From contig JAJDEF010000017.1 of the NCBI GenBank assembly GCA_029259945.1, forward strand, positions 80,042 through 144,041: DNA of 64,000 nucleotides, written 5' to 3'. Under the pieces are notes generated by a model. It saw only the letters and a list, made by a program, of their open reading frames with translations. It was not told the DNA's origin and searched no databases. The stretch comes from Planctomycetota bacterium. GTDB taxonomy: Bacteria; Planctomycetota; Planctomycetia; Pirellulales; Lacipirellulaceae. How positions within the stretch are numbered: position 1 is the first letter of the stretch; each line of letters opens with the position of its first letter. Position numbers and translations under genes: made by a program. Below, piece by piece: positions 54,501 to 63,263 of this stretch.

Positions 54501-54642
54501 AAGTCGGCAAGCCGTGGGGAACTCGGTCGTAGGAGGGATGATCGCGGCAACCCTGTTTTCGCTGCTCTTCGTGCCGACCTTCTTTGTCGTGTTCCGAGGC
54601 TTAAGCGAATTTTTCAGCAAGCCTGCGAATTGCAATCCGTAG
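51532..54642 (+). CDS. RND multidrug efflux transporter (AcrB/HAE1 type)
   Basis: 1036 residues, the normal size, with twelve membrane helices in two halves. Visible motifs are FIHRPIFASVISIVIVIAGL at the N-terminus, GIVLAIGIVVDDAIVVVENT with the proton-relay aspartates, and GIVLLVALASKNAILIVEFA in the second half. It exports hydrophobic compounds with proton uptake. It is 65 bp after the adaptor gene. The substrate cannot be predicted. Confidence 0.96.
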   Translation: MLSRFFIHRPIFASVISIVIVIAGLVSQSSLPIAKFPEITPPTVQVTCYYPGANAQVVSDTVAAPIEQEVNGVENMIYMSSVSSDDGSYTLTVTFEIGVDMDMATVLVQNRVSIATAKLPEEVRRQGVTTKKKSTSIIQFIALTSDNENHDALFLSNYATRSIKDELSRIKGVGEVTIFGASEYSMRVWLNPELLKARNLTTEDVVAAISEQNVQVAAGRLGEPPAEAPFQLVINTLGRLSDPEQFEDLIIKTSGRRITRVKDVARVELGAKDYKYTSTSNGQPCATLSIYQLPGANALDVATKIEAKLDELSKIFPQGLKYDIPFDTTLFVKASIAEVYTTLVIAVALVVLVIYIFLQDWRATIVPVAAIPVALVGTFAMLGVAGFSINTLTLFGIVLAIGIVVDDAIVVVENTDRFLKEGLSSKKAAEKAMDEITGPVIATTLVLLAVFVPTAFMGGITGQLYKQFALTISAAVLFSTINALTLSPALCGIFMRKSTGKKNIFFRLFNSVFDGVTNVYGFVIGQFVRRVVIVLLLFAGLLGVTGWGFMQIPTGFLPTEDQGYCFANIQLPDAASPGRTQEVLLKLDKIVAETPGVADWISVSGYSLLSATNGGNLGLMAIVYEPWEERQTPELSQDSIVAHLRREFAKVQEGIVIAFVPPPIDGLGSAGGFQMQLQDLGGVGLEELQAVANELVADGSTQAGLTGMSTTIRANVPQLFADINRTKVKTLDVPLSSVFNTLQAYLGSTYINDFNKFGRTYQVRIQADHEFRVEADDIRNLDVRNRNGDMVPIGTFVDVQDSLGPQVIQRYLLYPCAQINGEPAAGYSSGQALQLMEQMAAQKLPPTMGFQWTGMSFQEKESSGGQALIFGLAVVFVFLVLAAQYESWTSPAAVLAVVPLAVLGVVVMLVVRQADNNVYTQIGIVLLVALASKNAILIVEFASEQRREGLSIREAASKAARMRFRAILMTAFSSILGFMPLLIASGAGAASRQAVGNSVVGGMIAATLFSLLFVPTFFVVFRGLSEFFSKPANCNP

Positions 54643-54649
54643 GCCTTCG

Positions 54650-55696
54650 TCACTTGCCCTTCACGGGCGTATCAGGATTGGCTCCCACCAAGATGGCAAG
54701 CCAACGCGTTTCTTCAAAGCTTTCCATGATGATTTTAACGATCATCGTCAACGGCACCGAAAACAGCATGCCGACAGGTCCCAACACCCAGCCCCAAAAC
54801 ACCAAAGAAATAAACACCACCAACGTCGAAAGCCCAAGCCCTTTGCCCATGATTCGCGGTTCCAGCCCACTTCCAATCACAACATTGATTACCGCATAGC
54901 CGCCCATAACAATTAGTGCGGTGGGATAGTCGTGCTGAACCAGCGCCAAGATCACCGCCGGCACGGCAGCTAGAATCGATCCGACGTTGGGAATGTAGTT
55001 CAAAAAGAAAGCCATCATTCCCCACAGGATCGGAAAGTCGATTTTCAGCACCCAGACCCAAATCCCTACCAACACGCCCGTAAGCAAGCTAAGCATGGTC
55101 TTGAGCGAAATATAGCGAACCGTCGACTCACGGACTTTCTCGGCTTGGTCGAGCACACTCGAGGCACCGTCTGACATCGCCAGCAGCTTGCTCGGAAACC
55201 CCGAAGACTCCAGTAGCATAAAAAGCACTGTCAACAACACTAAAAAAACGTTGCTAAACGCGCTGGTCAGACCGCTCAAGACATAATTGATATAACCGAT
55301 GATTTCGCTGGAATTGAGAACCTTGTTGATCTCTTCGGGGATAGTCGCCGAACGCTCCTGAAGCCATGTGGTGAGCGCCCCCTGTTTTTCTGCGAGATTT
55401 TTTTGGTATGTCGGTGCGCGGGCAATAAATTCGTTAATCGAACCCGTGGTGATGGCAACCACACCCAAAACCACCAAAGAGACCGCCAGCACCACCATCA
55501 GAATGGCAAGCCAACCCGGCACTCGTTTTCGCTTGAGCCAATGGAGCGAAGGCGTACAAATGACCGCCAAAAAAGCGGCCACCAAAAATGGGACCACCAA
55601 CGATTGCGCAGCGCGGATCCCCGCAATCACCACCACCGCCGCCGCGCTCCCCAGCAGCCAGTAAAAAGGTTGGACACTCTGGGTTTTGCTCGACAT
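54650..55696 (-). CDS. AI-2E family (PerM) membrane transporter
   Basis: 348 residues from ATG 55696, which has GGAG eight bases upstream. Seven or eight membrane segments are predicted, with GSAAAVVVIAGIRAAQSLVV at the N-terminus, and the family signatures AFFLNYIPNVGSILAAVPAV and the C-terminal VFWGWVLGPVGMLFSVPLTM. Members are variously described as AI-2 exporters, Na+/H+ antiporters or permeases, so the substrate is open. It converges on the RND pump gene, leaving 7 bp. Confidence 0.92.
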   Translation of the reverse strand: MSSKTQSVQPFYWLLGSAAAVVVIAGIRAAQSLVVPFLVAAFLAVICTPSLHWLKRKRVPGWLAILMVVLAVSLVVLGVVAITTGSINEFIARAPTYQKNLAEKQGALTTWLQERSATIPEEINKVLNSSEIIGYINYVLSGLTSAFSNVFLVLLTVLFMLLESSGFPSKLLAMSDGASSVLDQAEKVRESTVRYISLKTMLSLLTGVLVGIWVWVLKIDFPILWGMMAFFLNYIPNVGSILAAVPAVILALVQHDYPTALIVMGGYAVINVVIGSGLEPRIMGKGLGLSTLVVFISLVFWGWVLGPVGMLFSVPLTMIVKIIMESFEETRWLAILVGANPDTPVKGK

Positions 55697-55959
55697 ACAC
55701 TTTCTCCGCTCTTGAATCAAAAGATAAGGCTGCACCGGTAGTATCGTCATCGCCCACCATAGCGACAAGCCCAGCAAAGCAGACGAATTGCAAAGTCGCT
55801 GTGGGTAGCGACAGAAGAATTGACATCGATCGCCGTCGGTCGTAGCATAAATGGGGATCAGAGAATGGGTTATCTATTCGCTCTTGCAGGGAATTTGGCA
55901 CGGGCAGAACGATCTGATTGTCAACGGTTGTTTTTTCTACCTGCTATTTGCCAGTCCCT

Positions 55960-57582
55960 ATGCCAAATCTGCTTGCTATTTCCGCAGGACTTCGGTTCGT
56001 GCGCGCCTTGTTGGTTTTTGCGATGGCGTTGTCATGGGCAACCGACGCCCAGGCACGGCAATTCATCGATATGGGCGTCAAAGATGACTTCGCCACTTAC
56101 CAACCATCGGTTCCGTTTGAGGTGTTTACGAATGACGTGAACGAAACCTCACTAGGGCCAGGTATCCAAATCGATGGACTAGGAATTTTCGGGAATTCGT
56201 TGCTGCTTGATACCGGCGCATCGAGCATTATTGTGATGAACGATGCAGAAACGACCCTTCGACAGAATGGCTTGGTAACCGAGGGTCAAATTTTTGAGCA
56301 GGGCGTCGCTGGTTTCAGTATCGTGGATGTTTCTGCCCCATACAAAATAAAAACTGCCGGAACCGACGGCGTGGAGCACATGCTCGCCGACACACGCATT
56401 ATGACGGGCCAGTTCCCTGACCTGGCGCTCATTAACGGACTGGTCGGCATGCCCGGCATGGTTGGCCATGCCGTGAGCATGGAAATACAACCCTCCGCCG
56501 GTGGAGGCGATATCTTTGATCTGCTTCCGACCGTCGACCTGCTTTTTAGCAATTCTTTGTCTCCCAATGAGGGAAGCCGATACTCTATCCCCTTCAACGC
56601 CAAGTCGTTTAATCTCACGAGTAATGACACGGTGAACGGCAACGACCCTCTGCCAACTCAGTCGCCGCTGCCCATGCTCAATCCCACCGTCGGATTCAAC
56701 GGTCGCCATGCTTCGGGTAATTTCATTCTCGACACCGGGGCAGCGATCAGTTTTATCTCGACCAAGATTGCCCGTAGCTTGGGACTCGACTCCAACGGCG
56801 ACGACCAATTTGATGGCAATGACGACCAGTCGCTGGGCACATTGCCTATCGGTGGTATCGGTGGCTCGGTCGAAGCGCCCCTGTTTCTCATCGATACTTT
56901 CCGCGTCCATACGAATCAAGAAACCGATTTGGTGTGGGATTCGGTGCAAGTGCTGGTGCTCGATATCGATGAAAGAATCGATGGCGTGCTCGGCGCAGAT
57001 GTGCTTACCAGTGGATGGGTTGATCTGTTTAGCGAGTCGCCCGACACGGGCCCCATCAAAAAGGTCTCTTTCGACTTTACACAGTTCTTTGCCGAGGGAG
57101 ATCAAGGTTCGCTGGTGCTAGATCTCGATCCCACCTACGACATTGTCCAGCAAGATGGAATAAATGGTGACTTTAATGGGAGTGGCGGCAGTGACGACAA
57201 TGACCTAGCTCTGTGGACAGCCGGCTTCGGCATCGATTTGGGTGCGCGATTGATCGACGGCGACGACAACATCGATGGCGATGTCGATGGGGCCGACTTT
57301 CTCGCCTGGCAGCGAAATTTCGCGCCGACACTCGCCGGCGATTTCGACCACAATGGGAATGTCGATGTTGCTGACTTAGGCCTGTGGCAAAGTGGTTTTC
57401 AAAATGGCGCCTACGACGGGGCCGACTTCCTTCGATGGCAGCGAAATCATGGACCCGGCACGAGTTCCGCCCTGTCGGCAAGCGTGCCAGAACCAAATGG
57501 AATCGCGTTGGCTCTGCCAGCGATTATGATCGCTCTGTTCAGGTTCAGAGGAGAGAAACGGGGATCGGTTCGAAGGACATGA
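55960..57582 (+). CDS. Secreted retropepsin-like protein with dockerin repeats and PEP-CTERM
   Basis: 540 residues from ATG 55960 (a TTG at 55918 would add 14). The signal peptide ends near AQARQFIDMG. Two aspartic-protease-type active-site loops are present, LLLDTGASSI (Asp84) and FILDTGAAISF (Asp258), so one chain carries both halves of a pepsin-like site, as in eukaryotic pepsins. Dockerin-like calcium repeats follow: GDGDVDGADFLAW-type and DFDHNGNVDVADLGLW. The end VPEPNGIALALPAIMIALFR with a basic tail is a PEP-CTERM signal. It is probably a surface protease or a peptidoglycan or cohesin-bound protein. Confidence 0.87.
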   Translation: MPNLLAISAGLRFVRALLVFAMALSWATDAQARQFIDMGVKDDFATYQPSVPFEVFTNDVNETSLGPGIQIDGLGIFGNSLLLDTGASSIIVMNDAETTLRQNGLVTEGQIFEQGVAGFSIVDVSAPYKIKTAGTDGVEHMLADTRIMTGQFPDLALINGLVGMPGMVGHAVSMEIQPSAGGGDIFDLLPTVDLLFSNSLSPNEGSRYSIPFNAKSFNLTSNDTVNGNDPLPTQSPLPMLNPTVGFNGRHASGNFILDTGAAISFISTKIARSLGLDSNGDDQFDGNDDQSLGTLPIGGIGGSVEAPLFLIDTFRVHTNQETDLVWDSVQVLVLDIDERIDGVLGADVLTSGWVDLFSESPDTGPIKKVSFDFTQFFAEGDQGSLVLDLDPTYDIVQQDGINGDFNGSGGSDDNDLALWTAGFGIDLGARLIDGDDNIDGDVDGADFLAWQRNFAPTLAGDFDHNGNVDVADLGLWQSGFQNGAYDGADFLRWQRNHGPGTSSALSASVPEPNGIALALPAIMIALFRFRGEKRGSVRRT

Positions 57583-57709
57583 ACATAATCACCACTTCGT
57601 CCTAGAAAACGGTGAAGCATCGAAGTCGCATTGATTTTTTGCACCTTCGCGCCTTTGCAAGAGACTCGTACGATGAGCATTCGTACCCACTCATCCGCAA
57701 GGCCGCGCC

Positions 57710-58147
57710 ATGCTTATTGTCATCTCCATCACCTGTCTTCTCGTGCTTCTCGTCGTGGGGGTTCACTACAACGCGTTGCTGCGCCTGACCAGCTTTTTGC
57801 AAAAACGAAATGTGCATGTGCGCCGTTGGGTGGCCATCAGCATTCTTGGCCTGCTGCTTGCCCACGTGATCGAAGTCTCGCTCTTTGCCGTCGGTTTTCA
57901 GCTTCTAGAACCTTCCGAATACTACGGCCAATTGAATGGTTGCGAAGGGGGCTTGTTTCGCGACTACTGGTACTTTTCGTTTGTGGCTTACACTTCGCTA
58001 GGCTTCGGTGACATCACCCCCACCAAGTGGCTGCGCGTGATGACCGCCTTAGAGACGCTAACCGGCCTAATCATGATCGCCTGGTCCGCCTCGTTCCTGT
58101 TCATGCAAATGCAACGCTTCTGGGACGACGACCCTTCGCAGATGTAA
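57710..58147 (+). CDS. Two-helix K+ channel-like protein
   Basis: 145 residues. A pore loop YTSLGFGDITP near residue 95 is flanked by hydrophobic helices (WVAISILGLLLAHVIEVSLF before it, and MTALETLTGLIMIAWSASFL after it), plus an additional N-terminal hydrophobic segment. The filter is GFGD where classical K+ channels usually have GYGD; GFGD is also found. No regulatory domain is attached. It lies 18 bp from the end of a converging Ser/Thr kinase gene. Confidence 0.82.
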   Translation: MLIVISITCLLVLLVVGVHYNALLRLTSFLQKRNVHVRRWVAISILGLLLAHVIEVSLFAVGFQLLEPSEYYGQLNGCEGGLFRDYWYFSFVAYTSLGFGDITPTKWLRVMTALETLTGLIMIAWSASFLFMQMQRFWDDDPSQM

Positions 58148-58165
58148 AAAAGCACGGCCTGCTCG

Positions 58166-59155
58166 CTATTTATTCAACAGCAGCGCGGCTGTAATAAGCC
58201 CCGCGATGGCCAGCAGGCCAATGAAAATACGTCCCCAGCCGGGGCCGCTTGTCAGGGGATGATGTTCGGGCAGCGGCAAGTTTTTGATGAGCTGATCGGC
58301 CTCGGCGCCGAACTCAGTTTCCAGATGGTCGCGGATCAGGCCTTGCACAGCACGCGCATTAAACGGGCGTTTTTCTGGGTCTTTTTCGAGCAGCTGCATG
58401 ATCAGGTCGTCGAACCACTGGGGACAGTCGACGCCCAGTTCTTGCATTCGTTCGGGTTGCTTGTGTAGGTGCTGATCCCATATTTGTGCGAAGTTGAGCC
58501 CCGAAAAGGGTGGCTTGCCGGTGAGCATTTCGACCAGCACACACCCCAATGAGTACAAGTCGGCCTTGCCCGAGATTTGTTTGTCGGCGCAAATTTGCTC
58601 GGGCGACATATACGCATAAGTTCCCACGGTGACGCCGTCTTCCGAGATGTCTGCCTCGTGTACATCGCGCGCGATGCCAAAGTCGCCCAAGACGAGCTGC
58701 CCTTCGTCCCCGAAAAACAGGTTACTCGCCTTGAGATCGCGGTGGATGATGCCGTGGTTGTGTGCGTGTTGCAGAGCACCGGCAATCTGGACTGCATAGG
58801 CGGCCGTTTGTTGCCAAGGGAACGGCCCATGTTCTTTTAACCGATCTCTAAGCGTGCCGTGGTCTAACAGTTGCATCGCGTAGAAATATTGCCCATCCAT
58901 CATTCCGCCGCCATAGTTGCGGACAATATACGGATGTTTGAGCCGCTCCATGATCACGATTTCGCGTTCAAAGCGATCGACGATATTTTGATCGTGAGCG
59001 ATGTTCGGATGAAGCAGCTTGATGGCCACCGGTTCTTCGATGTCGGGGCTCTCGGCTCGGAAGACGGCGCCGACCGTACCGACACCTAGCGGCTCCAGCA
59101 GCTTGAAGGTGGCGGCAGTTGGCAAAAATTTGAGCTTGCGTTGCGGCGTCGACAT
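58166..59155 (-). CDS. Hanks-type serine/threonine protein kinase
   Basis: 329 residues. The kinase domain (residues 17-285) is complete: P-loop LGVGTVGAVFRAE, Lys46 in VAIKLLHP, HRDLKASN (138-145), DFG (158-160) and SPEQICADKQISGKADLYSLG. The C-terminus has one membrane segment (RIFIGLLAIAGLITAALLL), so it is anchored with the kinase domain in the cytoplasm and almost nothing outside. No sensor domain is attached. Such kinases are numerous in planctomycetes. Targets are unknown; the neighbouring channel is a possible one (inference). Confidence 0.93.
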   Translation of the reverse strand: MSTPQRKLKFLPTAATFKLLEPLGVGTVGAVFRAESPDIEEPVAIKLLHPNIAHDQNIVDRFEREIVIMERLKHPYIVRNYGGGMMDGQYFYAMQLLDHGTLRDRLKEHGPFPWQQTAAYAVQIAGALQHAHNHGIIHRDLKASNLFFGDEGQLVLGDFGIARDVHEADISEDGVTVGTYAYMSPEQICADKQISGKADLYSLGCVLVEMLTGKPPFSGLNFAQIWDQHLHKQPERMQELGVDCPQWFDDLIMQLLEKDPEKRPFNARAVQGLIRDHLETEFGAEADQLIKNLPLPEHHPLTSGPGWGRIFIGLLAIAGLITAALLLNK

Positions 59156-59440
59156 CGATCGGTCTGCTTTTATGGTTCTACCGGAATCTTAGCGGCTAAA
59201 CTTCAGGGATTTAGGAATTCGGCCAGCGATTTAGGGGTTGAGGGGCGCGGGTTTTCGATGAAGCACGCGCGCCTAACGCCTCGCAACTCGCGCCCAGAGC
59301 GGAAAGCTTGTTCATCTGTGGTTTCCTCCTGTTCCCCGCCACTCACCTTTCCCGAAGAACCGCTTTTCTTACGGGGTCTGCTTTCCACCTCCCCTACCAT
59401 ACACCACATCCGCAGCCGTCCGTAGTGCCTGACCTAGCGG

Positions 59441-59483
59441 CAGCGAGTGCTTTGTTAGCGGGCAACTCCTTAGTCACTCGCTG
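59441..59483. promoter_or_regulatory. Inverted repeat upstream of the sigma-54 promoter
   Basis: CAGCGAGTG (59441-59449) and CACTCGCTG (59475-59483) are perfect 9-bp complements 25 bp apart. They lie about 80-120 bp before the predicted -24 element, where an enhancer-binding activator such as NtrC would be expected. It does not match the classical NtrC site. Confidence 0.4.
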
Positions 59484-59563
59484 GCCAAAAAATCCCGCAT
59501 TGCAGGCGGTAAATGCCCATGAAAAAAACACTTACGTCAATCGGGGTGGCAGAAGCCCCGAAT

Positions 59564-59579
59564 TGGCATCTAGATTGCT
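59564..59579 (+). promoter_or_regulatory. Predicted sigma-54 promoter of the GSII gene
   Basis: TGGCATC, four bases, TTGCT: a good match to the -24/-12 consensus TGGCACG-N4-TTGCW with correct spacing. The transcription start would be near 59590, leaving a leader of about 235 nt. rpoN is in this window and glutamine synthetase genes are classical sigma-54 targets. Confidence 0.65.
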
Positions 59580-59826
59580 CTTGCCAGCGTCTAGCAAGGC
59601 GGGCGTTATTTTCTTAGGATGGGGGTTTGCGCCGCCGTCGCAAGGCGAGCTGTCGCCCCACAAGCAACCCTCGACGGGATTGTTCGAACCTAGTGTGCCC
59701 CACCTGAGTGTCGTCAGGGCGGTGGGCTGAAGGAATCGCTAGCAGGGATTGATCTGTTGTTCGGTAGGGAAAACCTATCCACCACCTCTCATTCCGATGA
59801 GAAAAATTCAGGAGTATGTCAGAAAG

Positions 59827-60816
59827 ATGAGTTACAAGCTTGAGTACATTTGGTTAGACGGTTACCAACCTGAACCTAGCCTCCGCAGCAAAACGAAAAT
59901 TGTTGGAAGCGAACCTGCGAGCATCGAAGATTGCCCAGAATGGTCTTTCGACGGCAGCAGCACCGAGCAAGCCGAAGGAAGTTCGTCCGACTGCTTATTG
60001 AACCCTGTAAAAATGATTACCGACCCACAGCGCAACAATGCTTCGCTCGTCTTGTGCGAAGTGCTCAACGCCGATGGTTCGCCCCACGCTTCAAACGGCC
60101 GAGGCCAGTTTGAAGACGATCCCGATCTCTGGATTGGCTTCGAGCAAGAATACACCATCATGCAAAACGGCAAGCCGCTGGGCTTTCCGGTCGATGGTTA
60201 TCCCGGTCCTCAGGGGCCCTACTATTGCTCTGTCGGTTCGAACAACTGCGTAGGCCGTGACATTGTCGAAGACCATCTCGACGTTTGCCTCGAAGCAGAC
60301 CTCTCGGTCACCGGCATCAACGCAGAAGTCATGAAAGGTCAGTGGGAGTACCAATTGTTTGGCAAAGGTGCAAAAAATGCGTGCGACGACCTTTGGCTTT
60401 CGCGATACCTGTTGCATCGCAACAGCGAGCGCTACGATGTCGTCATCGAGCTGCACCCCAAGCCCATCAAGGGCGACTGGAATGGCAGCGGCATGCACAC
60501 CAACTTCTCGACCACGGCGATTCGGGACCAGGGCGGCGAGGACTTTATCAAAGATATTTGCGAAAAGTTCAAGCATCGCCATGACGATCACATCGCTGCC
60601 TACGGCTCAGACAACGACCAACGGTTGACCGGATTGCACGAAACGCAGTCAATCGACCAGTTTAGCTATGGCGTCAGCGATCGGGGTGCTTCGATTCGCA
60701 TTCCCATTGGCACGGTCCAGAATGACTGGAAAGGCTATCTCGAAGATCGCCGACCTGCCTCGAATGCCGATCCCTACAAGGTAGTTTGCGAAATCCTGGC
60801 AACCTTGCGGTCGTAA
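59827..60816 (+). CDS. Glutamine synthetase type II (GSII, eukaryote-like)
   Basis: 329 residues from ATG 59827, preceded by AGGAG at 59811 and an AGAAAG closer to the ATG. WSFDGSSTEQAEGSSSDCLL, EDDPDLWIGFEQEYTI, NGSGMHTNFSTTAI, and GVSDRGASIRIP identify GSII, the octamer/decamer form of eukaryotes that some bacteria (rhizobia, actinobacteria, planctomycetes) also carry. It makes glutamine from glutamate, ammonium and ATP and is not regulated by adenylylation. It lies 215 bp upstream of a GSI gene, separated by a terminator. Codons at 59749 and 59797 are possible earlier starts but do not match the family. Confidence 0.94.
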   Translation: MSYKLEYIWLDGYQPEPSLRSKTKIVGSEPASIEDCPEWSFDGSSTEQAEGSSSDCLLNPVKMITDPQRNNASLVLCEVLNADGSPHASNGRGQFEDDPDLWIGFEQEYTIMQNGKPLGFPVDGYPGPQGPYYCSVGSNNCVGRDIVEDHLDVCLEADLSVTGINAEVMKGQWEYQLFGKGAKNACDDLWLSRYLLHRNSERYDVVIELHPKPIKGDWNGSGMHTNFSTTAIRDQGGEDFIKDICEKFKHRHDDHIAAYGSDNDQRLTGLHETQSIDQFSYGVSDRGASIRIPIGTVQNDWKGYLEDRRPASNADPYKVVCEILATLRS

Positions 60817-60843
60817 GCTGACCATTCGAGCGAACAAGTTTCC

Positions 60844-60886
60844 AAAGCCCCTCTTTGCCCCGCTGGCGAAGAGGGGCTTTCTTTTG
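60844..60886 (+). terminator. Terminator between the two glutamine synthetase genes
   Basis: AAAGCCCCTCTT (60844-60855) pairs with AAGAGGGGCTTT (60869-60880), a 12-bp stem, followed by CTTTT. It is 28 bp past the GSII stop, so GSI needs its own promoter. A weaker ACCACAG/CTGTGGT hairpin lies at 60933-60961 in the GSI upstream region. Confidence 0.88.
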
Positions 60887-61031
60887 TATTTTCAGGATAA
60901 GAAGAAACCACAGATGTAGCACTATGATTTAACCACAGTGCCCTCCGTGACTCTGTGGTGAATCTAAAACGACGACGTTCTTTACAACGGTACCACGTTT
61001 CCACCTGCTCTACTTAACTGAGGATTGTGAC

Positions 61032-62459
61032 ATGACACCTCAAGATGTCTTGGCCCTATGCCGCGAAAAAAGTGTCAAAGCGGTCGACCTGCGATTCATG
61101 GATTTCCCAGGGCTCTGGCAGCATTTCACCATCCCGGTCAGCAAACTCGAAGAGGAGGTCTTCGACGATGGGCTCGGCTTCGATGGATCAAGCATCCGCG
61201 GCTGGCAGGCGATCAACGAAAGCGACATGCTTCTGGTGCCGCAAGCCGAGACCGCTTTCCTCGATCCGTTCACCAAGCTGCCCACCCTCTGCATGATTTG
61301 CAACATCCAAGATCCGATTACCCGCGAAGACTACTCCCGCGATCCCCGCAACGTGGCCCGCAAGGCGGTCAACTACTTAAAAAGCACCGGCATTGCCGAC
61401 TCTTGCTACATCGGCCCCGAAGCCGAGTTCTTCATTTTCGACGACATCCGCTTCGATCAAACCGCCAACAGCAGTTTCTTCCACATCGATAGCGACGAAG
61501 GAGAGTGGAACCGCGGTACCGACTATCGTGCGCGTGGCGAGGGCAAAAACCTGGGTCACAAGCTACGACACAAAGAGGGCTACTTTCCCGTCCCGCCCTC
61601 CGATCAGCTGATGGACATCCGCAACGAGATGATGCAGACCATGATCGACTGCGGCCTGGATGTCGAAGCACAACATCACGAAGTAGCCACCGGCGGCCAG
61701 TCAGAAATCGACCTGCGCTACACCGATTTGGTGCAAATGGCCGACGACATGTGCTTATTCAAGTACATCGTAAAAAACGTCGCTCACAAACACGGCAAGA
61801 CTGCGACCTTCATGCCCAAGCCGATTTTTGGCGATAATGGCTCAGGCATGCACACACATATTTCGCTGTGGAAAGACGGCCAGCCTCTGTTTGCCGGCGG
61901 AGGCTACGCCGGGCTGAGCGACGATGCCATTCACGCCATCGGCGGAATCTTGGCCCACGCCCCAGCACTACTCGCTTTTACCAATCCCACAACCAATAGC
62001 TACAAGCGATTGGTGCCCGGCTACGAAGCACCGGTCAATCTGGCCTATTCGCAACGCAACCGCTCGGCCGCCTGTCGAATTCCGATGTACAGCCCAAGCC
62101 CCAAGGCCAAACGCATCGAATTCCGCTGCCCCGATCCTAGCTCGAACCCCTATTTGGCCTTCTCGGCGCTCATGATGGCGGCCCTCGATGGGATTCAAAA
62201 CAAAATCCATCCAGGCGAACCGCTCGATAAAGATATCTACGACCTCGAACCCGAAGAACTGTCGCAAGTGCCGACCACCCCCTCCTCGCTAGGTCGCGCG
62301 CTCGACGCTCTAGCCAGCGATCACGAGTTCCTACTCCGAGGCGATGTATTTACCCAAGACGTGATCAACACTTGGATCTCATACAAAAAAGAAAACGAAG
62401 TCGACGCCCTAGCCCTACGCCCCCACCCCTACGAATTTTGCCTGTACTACGACATGTAG
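61032..62459 (+). CDS. glnA: Glutamine synthetase type I
   Basis: 475 residues, the usual GSI length. [67 protein letters not shown], and [20 protein letters not shown] are typical of dodecameric GSI. The tyrosine in [10 protein letters not shown] (residue 403) corresponds to the adenylylation site Tyr397 of E. coli GSI-beta, so adenylylation is possible. It follows GSII; the tandem arrangement suggests different nitrogen conditions for each (inference). Confidence 0.95.
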   Translation: MTPQDVLALCREKSVKAVDLRFMDFPGLWQHFTIPVSKLEEEVFDDGLGFDGSSIRGWQAINESDMLLVPQAETAFLDPFTKLPTLCMICNIQDPITREDYSRDPRNVARKAVNYLKSTGIADSCYIGPEAEFFIFDDIRFDQTANSSFFHIDSDEGEWNRGTDYRARGEGKNLGHKLRHKEGYFPVPPSDQLMDIRNEMMQTMIDCGLDVEAQHHEVATGGQSEIDLRYTDLVQMADDMCLFKYIVKNVAHKHGKTATFMPKPIFGDNGSGMHTHISLWKDGQPLFAGGGYAGLSDDAIHAIGGILAHAPALLAFTNPTTNSYKRLVPGYEAPVNLAYSQRNRSAACRIPMYSPSPKAKRIEFRCPDPSSNPYLAFSALMMAALDGIQNKIHPGEPLDKDIYDLEPEELSQVPTTPSSLGRALDALASDHEFLLRGDVFTQDVINTWISYKKENEVDALALRPHPYEFCLYYDM

Positions 62460-62502
62460 CCGTAAGCCCACAACCCTACAGACTCATTTGCCTATAGCAC
62501 CC

Positions 62503-62868
62503 ATGAAATACCTTCTGATTTGTGTCGCTCTGGTCATGCTGGCGTGGGTCATTTACGCTCTGTCTCGTAAATCGGAACCCATTACTGAAGTCATTGCGAC
62601 ATATGACGGACGGCCTGAAGACTACAATGGCAACAAAACATTGCTGGTTGCAGTTCATGCTAAATGGGCCTCGGTTTGGCGAGTGACTGCGGAGGTGCTT
62701 GCAAATTTAGATACTAAAAAGTACGACATCATGCTGATAAATGCTGACAATGACAGTGCCGCAGTAAAGAAACTAGGTGTAGATATCATCCCGACAGTCA
62801 TCGTCTTTAAGGACGGCTCGGAGGTAACCCGACTTCCTAATATGATGAACGTAGACCAGTTACCGTAA
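62503..62868 (+). CDS. Membrane-anchored thioredoxin-fold protein without cysteines
   Basis: 121 residues from ATG 62503. One N-terminal membrane segment (MKYLLICVALVMLAWVIYAL). The rest has a thioredoxin layout: VAVHAKWASVWRVTAEVLAN at the active-site helix, then INADNDSAAVKKLGVDIIPT with the conserved cis-Pro, and VIVFKDGSEVTRL. Where thioredoxin has WCxxC this has WASVW, so both redox cysteines are gone. A holdase or binding role is likelier than disulphide exchange. Confidence 0.7.
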   Translation: MKYLLICVALVMLAWVIYALSRKSEPITEVIATYDGRPEDYNGNKTLLVAVHAKWASVWRVTAEVLANLDTKKYDIMLINADNDSAAVKKLGVDIIPTVIVFKDGSEVTRLPNMMNVDQLP

Positions 62869-63068
62869 AAGCGGTTTGTACTGGTCCATTATCACAGTCC
62901 GTAGACAAAATGGTTGGACTAGTCCGTGGGATGGGCCAGAGCAGAGCGGCGGCCCATCGATTCTTTTGGTCATTATACGGCCAGAACCGCCACCGATTGT
63001 GCGTCTCTCCGGCCACGTTCGTTCGCCCCGCTCTTGACTTCCGTTACCCTGCATGGCAACATTTACAG

Positions 63069-63263
63069 ATGGGCAAGATTCGTCGTGGCAACTACCTCTT
63101 CGTCACTTGGGTCGGCGATCATCCGCCAAGGCATGTTCACGTCTACAAAGAGGGCAAACTCATCGTGAAATGGGATCTTGAGAATCGTGTTGCAATGAAA
63201 GGACAGGCGAACAATCGAATCCTGAAGCTGATCGCCGAACTGGAAGAAGAGGGCCGACTATGA
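63069..63263 (+). CDS. DUF4160-like small protein, possible toxin
   Basis: 64 residues from ATG 63069. YLFVTWVGDHPPRHVHVYK resembles the DUF4160 core (a WxxDHPPPHVHV-type motif), and the C-terminus is a charged helix. DUF4160 proteins are small and often sit next to DUF2442 or HTH genes in arrangements like toxin-antitoxin pairs; their activity is not established. An ATGA overlap joins it to the next gene. Confidence 0.75.
   Translation: MGKIRRGNYLFVTWVGDHPPRHVHVYKEGKLIVKWDLENRVAMKGQANNRILKLIAELEEEGRL

Noticed and set aside
56179..57105. Open frame of 308 codons on the minus strand opposite the retropepsin-like gene
   Set aside because: The plus-strand frame has signal peptide, DTGA loops, dockerin and PEP-CTERM; the minus frame has nothing recognisable.
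59210..59245. G-rich tract near the kinase start as another quadruplex copy
   Set aside because: Only two GGGG runs; it does not reach the regular four-run pattern seen before oleD and pheT.
59580..59826. Riboswitch in the GSII leader
   Set aside because: The leader is long and GC-rich, but I recognise no glutamine or other aptamer core.
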